Shown in pieces: positions 1-11,052 of a stretch of 64,000 nucleotides of DNA (position 1 is its first letter; the number at the start of each line of letters is the position of its first letter). The stretch is from an uncultured Clostridia bacterium. Lineage in GTDB: Bacteria; Bacillota; Clostridia; Lachnospirales; Lachnospiraceae. Below the pieces are notes generated by a model. It was not told the DNA's origin, ran no database searches, and was given only the letters and a program-made list of their open reading frames with translations. Both the position numbers and the translations under genes were made by a program. The DNA is taken from assembly GCA_947174885.1 (NCBI GenBank), contig CAMWKO010000007.1:1-64000 (forward strand). Reading direction: 5' to 3'.

Positions 1-37
1 ATATAATAAAAAATGTTACAAAATATCAGGAGGAAAT

Positions 38-1564
38 ATGAGCAGCAAAAAAGATAAAGAAATTGAAATAGAAATGATAAATACAAAGGAAAACAATAAA
101 CCAAACAGTAAAAACAGAACATCACCAAAAAAAGCTGCAAAAAAAACATCAAAAAAGAAAATATCAAAATCTACAAAGACACTAATGGTATTTATATGTA
201 TTGCAGTTATTTTTATGTGCTGCGGAATATTTTTTCTTGTTAGTAACAAGGCGGGAAAGCCTGTGAAGTCAAAAGACACACAACCTACTACAACTGAAAA
301 GGTTGTCATTAAGGATTTTGTGGGTATAAAGCAGGCTGAATATATTTCAACACTGGAGGAATATTTTACATATGGTACAAGTCTATGTATAAGAGGAAGC
401 ATTTCAGCTGAGGATTTGACCGGTATAGATATTAATACAATAGATAAGCTATCACTTGTTTTAAAGAAAGCATATACTAATGAGGATGGAAGTATAGTAG
501 AGGAGGATATAGAGGAATTTTCACTGTATACGGAATTAAATGAAAATAAAATAAGCTATAGCTCCTATGAAAAAATAAATGAGGGAATTTCCCTTGAAAA
601 TTTTACAGACAATGAATACTGTATGCTTTTAAAGGTTACATATAATGACGGAAATACAGAATATTGTACATTTGATTATGAGGGTAAAATGGAGCCTCTT
701 TGTTATTACACAATTACAAAGAACGGAATAAATCAGAAGATTGATATGACACTGGAAAAATTTGAGGACAAGCCATATATATCGTTTAATGTAGCAGAAA
801 GTGAATTGCCGGAGGATGTATATGATATTGTTTTAGATCCGGGACATGGTGGTAATGATCCGGGTGCAGTCAATGGGAGTTATAATGAGGCCGTATTGAT
901 GCTTGATTATGCATTGGACATAAAGGCTGCTTTGGAAAAAGAGGGATATAAGGTGGCACTTACAAGAGATGGTACAGAGGATCCGAATGAAAAGATGGCA
1001 TATACTATGTACAACGAAAACGGACGTGTAAATGTGGCTTGCAGTACTAATGCAAAATTTTGTCTGTCGCTACACTTAAACAGTAATGCTGTGCAGTTAA
1101 GCAGAGGCGGTATTCAGATATACTATACTTACCGTGGAAGCGAAAGCTTTGCAAAAAATATGGTGGAAAATATAGTTGAAGCCTCCGGTACTTACATATC
1201 ACCTATGCTGGCCTTTCGTGTATCGGATGGAGTATATACCCGTGCATTTTCACAGTCTGATATAGACAGTTCAAGACAGGATGCTGTAAATGACGGATAT
1301 GAGCCATATAATATGACTACAGATACAGATTACTATTTTATGATTAGAGAGTTGGGAGGAAAAGCTACAAATGCATATGTAGACGGAAGAAATGCAAGGT
1401 ATGGAAGCAATAGATACAGAGACAGCAGAAACGGTATAGAAAGCTGTATAATCGAGTTTGGATTTATTTCGGTAGATGATGACTTGAATCATATACTGAA
1501 TAATAAAGATAAATATATAGAGGGTTTAGTGAATGGAATTAATGATTGGGTAAAGACAAATTAA
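38..1564 (+). CDS. N-acetylmuramoyl-L-alanine amidase (Amidase_3), membrane-anchored
   Basis: N-terminal Lys-rich tail and TM helix, then amidase_3 motifs 'IVLDPGHGGNDPGAVNG', 'SLHLNS', 'CIIEFGFIS'. RBS aggagg upstream. Confidence 0.9.
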   Translation: MSSKKDKEIEIEMINTKENNKPNSKNRTSPKKAAKKTSKKKISKSTKTLMVFICIAVIFMCCGIFFLVSNKAGKPVKSKDTQPTTTEKVVIKDFVGIKQAEYISTLEEYFTYGTSLCIRGSISAEDLTGIDINTIDKLSLVLKKAYTNEDGSIVEEDIEEFSLYTELNENKISYSSYEKINEGISLENFTDNEYCMLLKVTYNDGNTEYCTFDYEGKMEPLCYYTITKNGINQKIDMTLEKFEDKPYISFNVAESELPEDVYDIVLDPGHGGNDPGAVNGSYNEAVLMLDYALDIKAALEKEGYKVALTRDGTEDPNEKMAYTMYNENGRVNVACSTNAKFCLSLHLNSNAVQLSRGGIQIYYTYRGSESFAKNMVENIVEASGTYISPMLAFRVSDGVYTRAFSQSDIDSSRQDAVNDGYEPYNMTTDTDYYFMIRELGGKATNAYVDGRNARYGSNRYRDSRNGIESCIIEFGFISVDDDLNHILNNKDKYIEGLVNGINDWVKTN

Positions 1565-1744
1565 GAGTACGGATTTTATGAAGCGTAGAAATAGAAAATG
1601 ATGAGGCTTAAAAACAGAAAATATGGAGCTTAAGATAAAAAACACGGAAACTATGTTAAAAAATACTTGACATTTATATCCTGACTCTTTAAAATAATTA
1701 AAGTATTAAAACTAAATATTTTAAAGTCTATGAACAAAATAGTA

Positions 1745-2052
1745 CTTATGAAATTCACATCACAGAGAGCCGCAGTAGCTGTGAAGCGGTATGCAGAGTC
1801 ATAAGGAATGGGTTTGGGAGACGCGAGGATGAAACAACAGTAGTCCCGACGTGACCTCACGTTACAGAGGAAGGATATCGATTGGCAAAGCCTGTCCGTA
1901 TCTGATAATGAAGTCGACAATGGTGGCAGGTATTTTCCTAGACGGAAAATACCTTTTTTTATACAAAATAATACCACCTGCAAATTGTCGTAAATTAGGG
2001 TGGCACCACGGAATTATCGTCCCTAGCTAATATTTTAGCTGGGGATTTTTTA
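1745..2052 (+). promoter_or_regulatory. T-box leader (tRNA-responsive) of the trp operon
   Basis: Canonical T-box AGGGTGGCACCACGG at 1997-2011, followed by terminator hairpin CCCTAGCTAA-tatt-TTAGCTGGGG-A-TTTTT (2021-2051). Upstream structured region contains 'gaatgggtttggga' with TGG triplets as possible Trp specifier. Lies immediately 5' of trpE. The 5' boundary is approximate. Confidence 0.88.
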
Positions 2053-2226
2053 TATATAAATCGTAGAAAGTCTTTTTAAAATTTATATATAAAACATTAT
2101 GTAAACAGCTGAATTGGAAATACATAACTGTCTTACAAAAATAGGTACAGCAAAGAGAAACCGGAAAAAGGTGATAGCTTTGCAAAACAGTATTATTAAT
2201 ATTAAGGATGAAAGGAAGGATATAGA

Positions 2227-3642
2227 ATGAAGGAAAGATATTTAAGAGCCTATAGAAAGACTATCAGTATAGTGAATGAAACTCCTATAGGAATTTTTGA
2301 AAGTATGGGAAAGGGTAAAAAGGGATTTTTGCTGGAAAGCTATGACAAGGACTATGACAGATATACCTTTATAGGAATTGAGCCGGAAGAAATTATTACA
2401 TCTAAGGGCAGTGAGGGTATAATTATTACAAAAAACACGGGAGAAACTGATTTTATAGAGGGAAATCCTGTAAAGCTGTTAAAGGATTATTGTAAAAAAT
2501 TTCATGTGGTTAAGGATGAGGGAGAGCTTGCCTTTTGTGGAGGTTTAGTTGGAAGTATAGGTTATGACTATATAAGGTATACCGAAAAGCTCCCTGATGA
2601 TAATGAAGAGGAAATAGGTATTGAAACAGTTCAGTTTATGCTGGCTACAAGGTTTATAGTAGTAGACCATGTGGCAGAAACACTTTCAGCCGTAGTATTG
2701 GAAGATGATACAGAGGAGGGAAAGCAAAAGGCAGCAAAAACAGGTATTGAACTTATAGAAATGGCAAAAGCCAATATGAAGCCCGTGACGGTAAAAGATA
2801 CAAGAACAGGAAAGATTATTAAAAAATCGGATACCTTAGAAGAATATAGTGCAAAAGTAGATAAAATAAAGGAATATATTAAAGAAGGACATATTTTCCA
2901 GACTGTTCTTTCACAGAGATGGACAATAGAAACAAAGGAAGACGGTTTTGAATTATATAAAAACTTAAGAGAATTAAATCCGTCACCATATCTGTATTAC
3001 TTTAATTTTGGAGAATTTGAGATAATCGGAAGCTCTCCGGAAATGCTTGTAAAGGAAAGAGATAATAAGATTCAGACCTGTCCTATTGCAGGCACCAGAA
3101 AACGGGGAAAAAATGCAGAGGAGGATGCGTTATTAAAGGACAGTCTGTTAAGAGATGAAAAGGAGAGGGCAGAACATGTAATGCTTGTAGACCTTGCAAG
3201 AAACGATATGGGAAGAATTTCGGAATTTGGTACCGTTAAGGTTACGAGATTTATGGAGGTAGTTAATTACTCTCATGTAATGCACATTGTATCACTTGTT
3301 GAGGGCAGGAAAAATAAAGAATATCATGCACTTGATTTATTATCTTCATTTTTACCGGCAGGTACACTTAGCGGTGCACCGAAGATTAGAGCAATGGAGA
3401 TTATTGATGAGCTTGAAACCGTAAGGAGAGGTCTGTATGGCGGAGCTACAGGCTACATTGATTTTACGGGGAATATGGATTTTTGTATTACCATAAGAAC
3501 AATGATTAAAAAGGGAGATAAAGTATATTTACAGGCAGGTGCAGGAATTGTAGCTGATTCAGAGCCTAAGCAGGAATATCTTGAATGCTGTAACAAGGTA
3601 ATGGCACTTGCAACTACACTTGTAGAGGAGGAAAATTTATGA
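2227..3642 (+). CDS. trpE: Anthranilate synthase component I
   Basis: Chorismate-binding motifs 'QTVLSQRW', '[10 protein letters not shown]', 'PIAGTRKRG', '[11 protein letters not shown]', '[22 protein letters not shown]'. Confidence 0.95.
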   Translation: MKERYLRAYRKTISIVNETPIGIFESMGKGKKGFLLESYDKDYDRYTFIGIEPEEIITSKGSEGIIITKNTGETDFIEGNPVKLLKDYCKKFHVVKDEGELAFCGGLVGSIGYDYIRYTEKLPDDNEEEIGIETVQFMLATRFIVVDHVAETLSAVVLEDDTEEGKQKAAKTGIELIEMAKANMKPVTVKDTRTGKIIKKSDTLEEYSAKVDKIKEYIKEGHIFQTVLSQRWTIETKEDGFELYKNLRELNPSPYLYYFNFGEFEIIGSSPEMLVKERDNKIQTCPIAGTRKRGKNAEEDALLKDSLLRDEKERAEHVMLVDLARNDMGRISEFGTVKVTRFMEVVNYSHVMHIVSLVEGRKNKEYHALDLLSSFLPAGTLSGAPKIRAMEIIDELETVRRGLYGGATGYIDFTGNMDFCITIRTMIKKGDKVYLQAGAGIVADSEPKQEYLECCNKVMALATTLVEEENL

Positions 3643-4208
3643 TTTTACTTATAGACAATTATGATTCATTCACATATAACTTATATCAGTACATGGGTAT
3701 TTTTACAACTGACATAGTAGTAAAAAGAAATGACAGGGTAACAATAGAAGAAATTGAACAGCTTAATCCTGAAAAAATTGTAATATCACCCGGCCCTAAA
3801 TCCCCAAAGGAGGCAGGCATATGTCTTGAGGTAATTAAGTATTTCGGCGGTAAAAAGCCGATTCTTGGAATATGTCTTGGACATCAGTGTATAGGAGAGG
3901 CGTATGGTGCAACAGTCAGTTATGCAAAGAAAATCTTTCACGGTAAGCAGTCAGTTATTGAACATGACGGAAATGATTTATTTGAAGGAATTGATTCTCC
4001 GATAAAGGTAGCACGATATCATTCACTCGCCATTATAGAAGAAACTCTTCCGGAGTGTCTTGAAGTTACGGCAAAGACAGAGGATGGAGAAATTATGGCG
4101 GTACGTCATAAGGAATATCCTGTTTATGGACTTCAGTTCCATCCTGAGTCTATTTATACGGAGCATGGTAAAAAGATGATTGAAAACTTTATAAACAACT
4201 GTAACTAG
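3639..4208 (+). CDS. trpG: Anthranilate synthase component II (glutamine amidotransferase)
   Basis: 'LLIDNYDSFTYNLYQY', 'GICLGHQCIGEAYGA', 'GLQFHPESIYTEHG'. 189 aa, no fused TrpD domain. Overlaps trpE by 4 nt. Confidence 0.95.
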   Translation: MILLIDNYDSFTYNLYQYMGIFTTDIVVKRNDRVTIEEIEQLNPEKIVISPGPKSPKEAGICLEVIKYFGGKKPILGICLGHQCIGEAYGATVSYAKKIFHGKQSVIEHDGNDLFEGIDSPIKVARYHSLAIIEETLPECLEVTAKTEDGEIMAVRHKEYPVYGLQFHPESIYTEHGKKMIENFINNCN

Positions 4209-4218
4209 GAGTGATTGT

Positions 4219-5031
4219 ATGATATTAGATGATATTGTAGCTGATAAAAGAATGAGACTTATGGAGCACAAAAGAAAAATAAGTGAAGAAGAAATGAAGC
4301 AGATGGCACTTAAATCAGAAAGAAGCTCTATAAGCTTTTATGAGGCTTTAAAAAAGCCGGGACTGTCAATTATCGGTGAGTTTAAGAAGGCTTCACCAAG
4401 TATGGGTGTTATTGACGGAAAAATCGATTTGGTAAACCGTATTGACCAGTACAATGCATCCGTAGATGCTATCAGTGTATTGACTGAGGAAGACCATTTT
4501 AACGGAAATGCGGATTATTTAAAGCAGGTAAGAGCTATTTCAGAACTTCCTATTATCAGAAAGGATTTTATAATAGATGAGTATCAGGTATATGAGGCAA
4601 AGGTCATAGGTGCTGACTCCATTCTGCTTATTGCGGCGATTTTAAGCGATACTAAGATGAAAAAGCTCTATGATCTGGCATATTCTTTAGGACTTGATGT
4701 ACTGCTTGAGGTACATGATGAGATAGAAATGGACAGAGCCTTAAATCTGAATGCTAAAATAATCGGAGTAAATAACAGAAATTTAAAGAACTTTACGATT
4801 GATTTAAAAAATACTGAAAAACTTTCAGTGTATATGGATAAAAGACTTAAAGAAGGCGGAAATACCGACAGACCGGTATTTGTGTCTGAAAGCGGTGTGA
4901 CAGAGGATGAACATATTTCATTTTTAAAGAAATGTAATGTAGATGCACTTCTTATTGGCAGAGCATTTATGGAATCGGAGAAACCGTTAGAGGTGGCTCA
5001 TAAATGGAAGGGAATTTTTAATGGAAATTAA
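4219..5031 (+). CDS. trpC: Indole-3-glycerol phosphate synthase
   Basis: 'IIGEFKKASPSMGVI', 'ISVLTEEDHFNG', 'IIGVNNRNLKNFTIDL', 'VSESGV', 'ALLIGRAFM'. Confidence 0.95.
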   Translation: MILDDIVADKRMRLMEHKRKISEEEMKQMALKSERSSISFYEALKKPGLSIIGEFKKASPSMGVIDGKIDLVNRIDQYNASVDAISVLTEEDHFNGNADYLKQVRAISELPIIRKDFIIDEYQVYEAKVIGADSILLIAAILSDTKMKKLYDLAYSLGLDVLLEVHDEIEMDRALNLNAKIIGVNNRNLKNFTIDLKNTEKLSVYMDKRLKEGGNTDRPVFVSESGVTEDEHISFLKKCNVDALLIGRAFMESEKPLEVAHKWKGIFNGN

Positions 5032-5650
5032 GATTTGCGGTATTACAAAAAAATATGAAATAGATAAGCTTATAAGTGAAACCGTGGATTATGCAGGCTT
5101 TGTGGTAAATTATCCTAAGAGTAAGAGAAATAATACAATATCTGCGGCAAAAGAACTGTTAAATTATGTTAAGGAATTAAACGAAGCTCAGGACGGTTAC
5201 AGTCTGAAAACAGTAGCAGTTACGGTGTCACCGACGCTTGATGAGATAAAAGAAATTGAAGCCGCAGGCTTTGATATTATTCAGATTCATGGTAATATGG
5301 ATGAGATGCTTTTACATCAAATCAATATTCCTGTTTTCAGAGCCTTTAATGTTGATGATAAATCAGATATATCATATATAAATGACAGTAAAATAGAGGC
5401 AATACTGTTAGATGCAAAAATACCCGGACAGGGAGAAACCTTCGATTGGGAAAAGTATACAGGCTTTGAGGCTAAAGACAAAAAATTTATTTTGGCAGGT
5501 GGGTTAAATGCTTCAAATGTAAAAGCCGGAATTGAAAAAATGAATCCTGATGTAGTGGATTGCAGTAGCGGAGTAGAATATGAGGATAAGAGTATTCCAG
5601 GTAAAGACGTTAATAAAATAGAACAATTTGTAAAAGAAGTAAGGAGATAG
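5021..5650 (+). CDS. trpF: Phosphoribosylanthranilate isomerase
   Basis: '[12 protein letters not shown]', '[14 protein letters not shown]', '[12 protein letters not shown]', '[17 protein letters not shown]'. Overlaps trpC end. Confidence 0.93.
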   Translation: MEIKICGITKKYEIDKLISETVDYAGFVVNYPKSKRNNTISAAKELLNYVKELNEAQDGYSLKTVAVTVSPTLDEIKEIEAAGFDIIQIHGNMDEMLLHQINIPVFRAFNVDDKSDISYINDSKIEAILLDAKIPGQGETFDWEKYTGFEAKDKKFILAGGLNASNVKAGIEKMNPDVVDCSSGVEYEDKSIPGKDVNKIEQFVKEVRR

Positions 5651-5652
5651 TC

Positions 5653-6834
5653 ATGGAAAAGTATTATGGACAGTTTGGCGGACAATTTGTATCCGAATCG
5701 CTGATGAATACTCTGGGCGAGTTGGAAAAGGCTTACAAGGAAGCTATTGAGGATGAAAGCTTCTGGAAGGATTATGATTACTACATGAAAGAATATGTGG
5801 GCAGAGAAAACCCATTATATTTTGCCAAAAGGCTTACCGAAAAATACGGTCCTAAAATCTATTTAAAGAGAGAGGATTTGAATCATACAGGTGCGCATAA
5901 AATTAACAATGTTATCGGTCAGATTTTACTGGCAAAAAGAATGGGAAAGACAAAGGTTATAGCAGAAACAGGAGCAGGACAGCATGGTGTGGCAACGGCT
6001 ACGGGAGCAGCTCTTTTTGGTATGGAATGTACGGTATATATGGGAGAGGAGGATATAAAAAGACAGTCGCTCAATGTATTCAGAATGGAGATGCTTGGAG
6101 CAAAGGTAGTGAGTGTAACTACAGGCAGCAGAACCTTAAAGGATGCTACAAACGAAGCAATCAGAACCTGGGCTAAAGAAGCAGAGGATACCTTTTATAT
6201 CATCGGTTCGGCAGTAGGCCCTCATCCATATCCTGCCATGGTTAAAAAATTTCAATCGATTATCAGTAAAGAAGCAAGAAAACAGATATTGGAGAAAGAG
6301 GGAAGGCTTCCTGATGCAGTAGTTGCCTGCTGTGGCGGCGGCTCAAATTCCATTGGTATGTTTGCAGAATTTTTAAATGATTTGGATGTAAAGCTTGTAG
6401 GCGTGGAAGCGGCAGGACTGGGAATTGAAACAGGAAAGCATGCGTCTGCCATGGCAGAGGGAAAACCGGGTGTACTTCATGGTATGTGTTCATATCTTCT
6501 GCAGGATGATGACGGAAATGTTAAAATTGCACACTCAATTTCGGCGGGACTTGACTATCCGGGTGTAGGCCCTGAACATTCTTATCTTAAGGATACAGGC
6601 AGGGTTGAATATGTTTCCATTACCGATAAAGAATGTATGGATGCACTTTTGGAATTGTGTAAGCTTGAGGGTATTATACCTGCGATTGAAAGTGCCCATG
6701 CATTGGCACATGTGTTTAAAATGGCAAAAACAATGTCAAAGAATGATATTATAGTAATGTGTCTTTCAGGACGGGGAGATAAGGATGTTCACACGGTTGC
6801 TGCTTATCTTAACGGTGAGGATATGAACAGATAA
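5653..6834 (+). CDS. trpB: Tryptophan synthase beta chain
   Basis: '[21 protein letters not shown]', '[20 protein letters not shown]', '[12 protein letters not shown]', '[12 protein letters not shown]'. Confidence 0.97.
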   Translation: MEKYYGQFGGQFVSESLMNTLGELEKAYKEAIEDESFWKDYDYYMKEYVGRENPLYFAKRLTEKYGPKIYLKREDLNHTGAHKINNVIGQILLAKRMGKTKVIAETGAGQHGVATATGAALFGMECTVYMGEEDIKRQSLNVFRMEMLGAKVVSVTTGSRTLKDATNEAIRTWAKEAEDTFYIIGSAVGPHPYPAMVKKFQSIISKEARKQILEKEGRLPDAVVACCGGGSNSIGMFAEFLNDLDVKLVGVEAAGLGIETGKHASAMAEGKPGVLHGMCSYLLQDDDGNVKIAHSISAGLDYPGVGPEHSYLKDTGRVEYVSITDKECMDALLELCKLEGIIPAIESAHALAHVFKMAKTMSKNDIIVMCLSGRGDKDVHTVAAYLNGEDMNR

Positions 6835-6910
6835 TAATTATTTTGAAATTGTGAAGTTTACATTGTCAGAATATGTTTGTTTCTATATTAAATTTATGAA
6901 AGGAATCGTT

Positions 6911-7699
6911 ATGGAAAACAGAATAGATAAAAGACTTAATGAATTAAAAGGTGAAGGTAAAAAGGCTTTCACTACATATATGACAGCAGGCTTGCCGGAT
7001 ATGGATACTGCTATTGAAATAATAAAGGCTCAATATGAGGCAGGAATTGATATTATAGAACTGGGTGTACCGTTTTCTGATCCTGTAGCAGACGGTCCTG
7101 TTATTCAGGACGCTTCATATAAGGCAATCTGTAATGGTGTAAAACTGGAAAATGTGTTTGATATGGTTGAAAAATTAAGACAGGATTGTGAAGTGCCTAT
7201 AGTATTTATGATGTATTATAATACAATTCTTCATTATGGACTTGATAATTTTGCCAAAAAGTGTCAAAATGTAGGTGTTGATGGTCTTATTGTTCCGGAT
7301 TTACCTTTTGAGGAGCAAAAACCATTAGCGTTGGCATTAGATGCCTGTGATAACGCAACATATTTATTACAGCTTGTATCACCTGTATCTAAGGATAGAA
7401 TTAATATGATACTGGAAAATGCAAGAGGATATGTATACTGTGTATCTTCGATGGGTGTTACGGGTCAGGACAAAGCATTCTATGCAAATGTTGAAAATTA
7501 TTTAAAAGAAGTTAAGGCAGTATCAAAAATTCCTATTATGATGGGATTTGGTATAAGAACAGCAAAAGATGTAGAAAATTATAAGGACATCATAGATGGG
7601 GCTATAGTTGGTTCTTATTTTATTAAATATATGGAGAGTAATAATTATGATCTTGAAAAAATAAAGGAATATGTATCGACCTTTAAAAAGGAATTTTGA
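6911..7699 (+). CDS. trpA: Tryptophan synthase alpha chain
   Basis: 'TTYMTAGLPDMDTAIEII', 'IIELGVPFSDPVADGPVIQ', 'GVTGQDKAF'. ATG at 6911 preceded by 'gaaagga' is preferred over the track start at 6851. Confidence 0.94.
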   Translation: MENRIDKRLNELKGEGKKAFTTYMTAGLPDMDTAIEIIKAQYEAGIDIIELGVPFSDPVADGPVIQDASYKAICNGVKLENVFDMVEKLRQDCEVPIVFMMYYNTILHYGLDNFAKKCQNVGVDGLIVPDLPFEEQKPLALALDACDNATYLLQLVSPVSKDRINMILENARGYVYCVSSMGVTGQDKAFYANVENYLKEVKAVSKIPIMMGFGIRTAKDVENYKDIIDGAIVGSYFIKYMESNNYDLEKIKEYVSTFKKEF

Positions 7700-7753
7700 G
7701 TCTGGGCTAAACTCCTTTTCTTTAGGTCATTGAGAGAAGGAAAGGATTTTCTA

Positions 7754-8542
7754 ATGGTAAAACTGATTGCAAGTGATTTGGATGGAACATTGCTACAAAA
7801 TGGTTTAACGGAAGTATCAGACAGAGCTATTGATTTAATAAAAAAACTTCATGAATATGGAGTTATATTTGCGCCCGCAAGTGGAAGACAGCTTTCAGGT
7901 CTTAGAAGGCTGTTTAGTCCGGTTGCGGACAATTTAGTTTATATATGTTTAAACGGTGCATATGTAAAGTACAGGAATGAAGTAATCTATAAGGAAGCAA
8001 TGAACAGGGAAAAATGTATTGAATTGCTTAAGAGTATTAAAGAAAAAAAAGAGTGCGGATTTTTATTATATACGGAAGAAGTTTCATATACTATGGCAGA
8101 TAATGATATTTATAGCGAATCCGTAAAAGATGATATAAAGAATGATTATATTTGCATAAACGATTTTGATGAGATTAAAGGGAATATTTTGAAAATATCC
8201 ATATATCATAAAGGGGAAACAGAAATATTAAAAGACTATCTTAGTGAGAAATTTGACGGAGAGTTTAAGGTTACTGTATCCGGAAAGAATTTTATTGACG
8301 TTGTATCAAAGGATGTAAACAAGGGAAAGTCACTGCAAAAGGTTAAAGAAAGGTTCAATATAGAAACAGACTTTGCTATGTGCTTTGGTGACAGCTTTAA
8401 TGATTTGGAAATGTTTGATGTAGTATATTTCAGCTATGCAATGACACATTCTGATTCGGAGATTAGAAAGAAAGCAAGATATCTGACAGGAAATGTAGAA
8501 GATATATTATATGATGTATTTAAAATGCTTGAACTTGGATAG
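7754..8542 (+). CDS. Cof-type HAD-superfamily phosphatase
   Basis: 'KLIASDLDGTLLQNG', 'ASGRQLSGL', 'CFGDSFNDLEMF'. ATG 7754 chosen over track start. Confidence 0.88.
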   Translation: MVKLIASDLDGTLLQNGLTEVSDRAIDLIKKLHEYGVIFAPASGRQLSGLRRLFSPVADNLVYICLNGAYVKYRNEVIYKEAMNREKCIELLKSIKEKKECGFLLYTEEVSYTMADNDIYSESVKDDIKNDYICINDFDEIKGNILKISIYHKGETEILKDYLSEKFDGEFKVTVSGKNFIDVVSKDVNKGKSLQKVKERFNIETDFAMCFGDSFNDLEMFDVVYFSYAMTHSDSEIRKKARYLTGNVEDILYDVFKMLELG

Positions 8543-8568
8543 TTATATAATTGGAAAGGAAACATAAG

Positions 8569-8832
8569 ATGCAGAACATTAACAGAGAAATTGCAGAATT
8601 TTTTTTGAAAAATCAAGGAAAATTATTTAATATATCAGTGGCAGAAACATTAGAAGAGGCTATGGAGTTTTTAGAGGATTGTATGGCAAATGTTTTTGAA
8701 AATATTGAGGAGCTTAAGGAATATTGGGAAGATGAAGGGGTAGATATTAAGGAAATGTCAGATGAAGAAATATTAGATTCTCTTGAGGTATTTGCCTTAC
8801 CGGATGGAAAAATTTTATTGGTAGAAGCATAA
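8569..8832 (+). CDS. Small conserved-looking acidic hypothetical protein
   Basis: 88-codon ORF with ATG at 8569 after 'ggaaagga', tightly packed between two genes on the same strand. Confidence 0.6.
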   Translation: MQNINREIAEFFLKNQGKLFNISVAETLEEAMEFLEDCMANVFENIEELKEYWEDEGVDIKEMSDEEILDSLEVFALPDGKILLVEA

Positions 8833-8845
8833 AAGGTTGCAAATT

Positions 8846-9886
8846 ATGAAGAAATATTTGAAAATTTATTTATGTATATTATTAATAATGGCGGTGGGCT
8901 TTATCACAGCAGGCTGTAATGGAAAAGTGTATTTTACAACCGGCTTTAATAATGACGAGATGATAAAGGTGTCAGGAGAGGTTGTACCTATGTCATTGGG
9001 AAAGCTTATTCTGGCAGTAGAAAAGTCAAATTATGCCAGTGAGCTTGGAGATGAAATCTGGAAGCTGGAAATAGACGGAGAAAGTCTTTGGGAGAAGCTT
9101 AAGCAGACAGTTAAAATTCAGTTATCTGAGCTTAAAACTATAAGTATGCTTGCAAAAGAAAAAAATATACTGCTGTCAGTAAGTGAAAATGAAAAAATCA
9201 ATAATGCCACAGAGGAGTTTTATAACAGCCTGTCGGAAGAAGAAAGGGAGGCTCTTGGTATAACAAAGGAAGATGTCAGAACCTTATATGAATATTTCAG
9301 GGTTTCAGAAAAGCTGTATGAGCTTACAACAAATGGAATCACAGTAGAAATATCTGATGAAGAAGCCCGTGTGATAAAAGTTCAGTATTGTTTTGTAAAA
9401 AAATATTATTATGATGAAAATAACAATGAAAAACAGCTGGATTCCGAGGGAGTTGAAGCAGCAAGGAATATAATTGAAGAAGCAAACGAAAAGATAAAAA
9501 CAGGAACTGATTTTTCTTTAATTGCAAAGGAATATTCTGATGATACAATATATGAATATGAGTTTGGAAGAGGAGAGATGGAGCAGAATTTTGAAAATGC
9601 TGCTTTTTCACTGGAAAATGGAGAGATAAGTGATATAGTAGAGAGCGAAAAAGGCTTTTATATCATAAAGTGCCTGAACAGCTATGAGGAATTAAAAACT
9701 GAGGAAAATAAAGTTGAGTTGCTGAAAAAATATAAGAATAAGGCATTTCATGACATGTATGAGCCTTTTATGGCAGAGCAGACTTATGAGTACAATGATA
9801 AAGAATATAATAATATTGACATTGACTCTCTTGTGCTTAATAATAATAAATTGTATGAGATATACTCACAATATTTAGAGGAATAA
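8846..9886 (+). CDS. Peptidylprolyl isomerase (PrsA/SurA-like parvulin) lipoprotein
   Basis: Lipobox 'ITAGC'; parvulin pattern 'VQYCFVKKYYY...FSLIAKEYSDD...GRGEMEQNFENAAFSLENGEISDIVESEKGFYIIKC'. Confidence 0.85.
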   Translation: MKKYLKIYLCILLIMAVGFITAGCNGKVYFTTGFNNDEMIKVSGEVVPMSLGKLILAVEKSNYASELGDEIWKLEIDGESLWEKLKQTVKIQLSELKTISMLAKEKNILLSVSENEKINNATEEFYNSLSEEEREALGITKEDVRTLYEYFRVSEKLYELTTNGITVEISDEEARVIKVQYCFVKKYYYDENNNEKQLDSEGVEAARNIIEEANEKIKTGTDFSLIAKEYSDDTIYEYEFGRGEMEQNFENAAFSLENGEISDIVESEKGFYIIKCLNSYEELKTEENKVELLKKYKNKAFHDMYEPFMAEQTYEYNDKEYNNIDIDSLVLNNNKLYEIYSQYLEE

Positions 9887-9972
9887 GGTTGAAAGAAACC
9901 TTCGACCTTGAGTCTGTGCTTCAACCGGAGATATGAATGTTTATGCTTGAAGCATTAGGAGGCAGATATAAA

Positions 9973-11052
9973 ATGAAGACAGTAGATATTATAGTTCCTT
10001 GTTATAATGAGGAAGATGTTCTTTCGGTGTTTTATGAGGAAACAAGTAAAATAGTAAGCAAAATTGAAGGCTATATATTTAGATATATATTTATAGATGA
10101 TGGAAGTCGTGATAAAACTTTTTCGATTTTAAAGGCTTTAGGCGAAGCGCATAGTGAAGTGAAATATATATCCTTTGCCAAAAATTTCGGTAAAGAGGCA
10201 GGTATGTATGCTGGCTTAAAGTATTCTACAGGAGACTATGTAATTATAATGGATGCAGATTTACAGCATCCGCCCGCACTTATACCGCAGATGCTTTCAG
10301 GCATAGAAGAAGGATATGATTGTGTAGCAGCAAGAAGAACTTCAAGAAAAGGCGAGGCAAAAATCAGAAGTGTGTTTTCCAGAATGTTCTATAGATTAAA
10401 TAATAAAATGACAGATGTAGATCTCGTTCAGGGGGCAGTAGACTTTAGAATTATGACCAGACAGATGGTGGAGGCAATTCTTGGTCTTTCAGAGAAACAG
10501 AGATTTTCAAAGGGTATATTTGCCTGGGTAGGCTTTAATACAAAATGGATACCTTATGAAAATGTAGAACGTGCCTTGGGACAAACCAAATGGAGCTTTT
10601 GGGGATTATTTAAGTATGCAATAGACGGTATTACTGCTTTTTCTGTAGCACCGCTTAGAATGGTTACCGCTACAGGCTTTTTCATATCTATTGTAGCGTT
10701 TATTTACATTATTGTAACCTTAATTAAAACTATGATATCCGGAGTAGATGTTCCCGGATATGTGACTACATTATCAGCGGTGCTGTTTTTAGGAGGAATA
10801 ATAGAAATATCTATAGGTATATTAGGCGAATATATTGCCCATGTATATATGGAGGTTAAAAACAGACCGATATTTATTATGAGAAATACCAATATTAATC
10901 TTGCAAAGCTTAAGGATATAAAAGGTAATACGGATAATGCGGATAAAATTAAAATATATGATGAGGCTAATATAGATAGAAATACAGCAGAAAAGAAGAA
11001 TAGTGTATCTGCTGAAGAAAATTTACATATGGAGAAAAAGGGTGAAATTTAA
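9973..11052 (+). CDS. Family 2 glycosyltransferase (DPMS/GtrB/CsbB-like) with two C-terminal TM helices
   Basis: 'DIIVPCYNEEDVLSVFYEE', 'YIFIDDGSRDKT', 'YVIIMDADLQHPP', 'GILGEYIAHVYMEVKNRPIFI'. Confidence 0.92.
   Translation: MKTVDIIVPCYNEEDVLSVFYEETSKIVSKIEGYIFRYIFIDDGSRDKTFSILKALGEAHSEVKYISFAKNFGKEAGMYAGLKYSTGDYVIIMDADLQHPPALIPQMLSGIEEGYDCVAARRTSRKGEAKIRSVFSRMFYRLNNKMTDVDLVQGAVDFRIMTRQMVEAILGLSEKQRFSKGIFAWVGFNTKWIPYENVERALGQTKWSFWGLFKYAIDGITAFSVAPLRMVTATGFFISIVAFIYIIVTLIKTMISGVDVPGYVTTLSAVLFLGGIIEISIGILGEYIAHVYMEVKNRPIFIMRNTNINLAKLKDIKGNTDNADKIKIYDEANIDRNTAEKKNSVSAEENLHMEKKGEI

Noticed and set aside
1271-1983. Minus-strand ORFs at 1271-1492 and 1651-1983
   Set aside because: The first is antisense to the amidase; the second runs through the T-box leader, whose structure explains the sequence.
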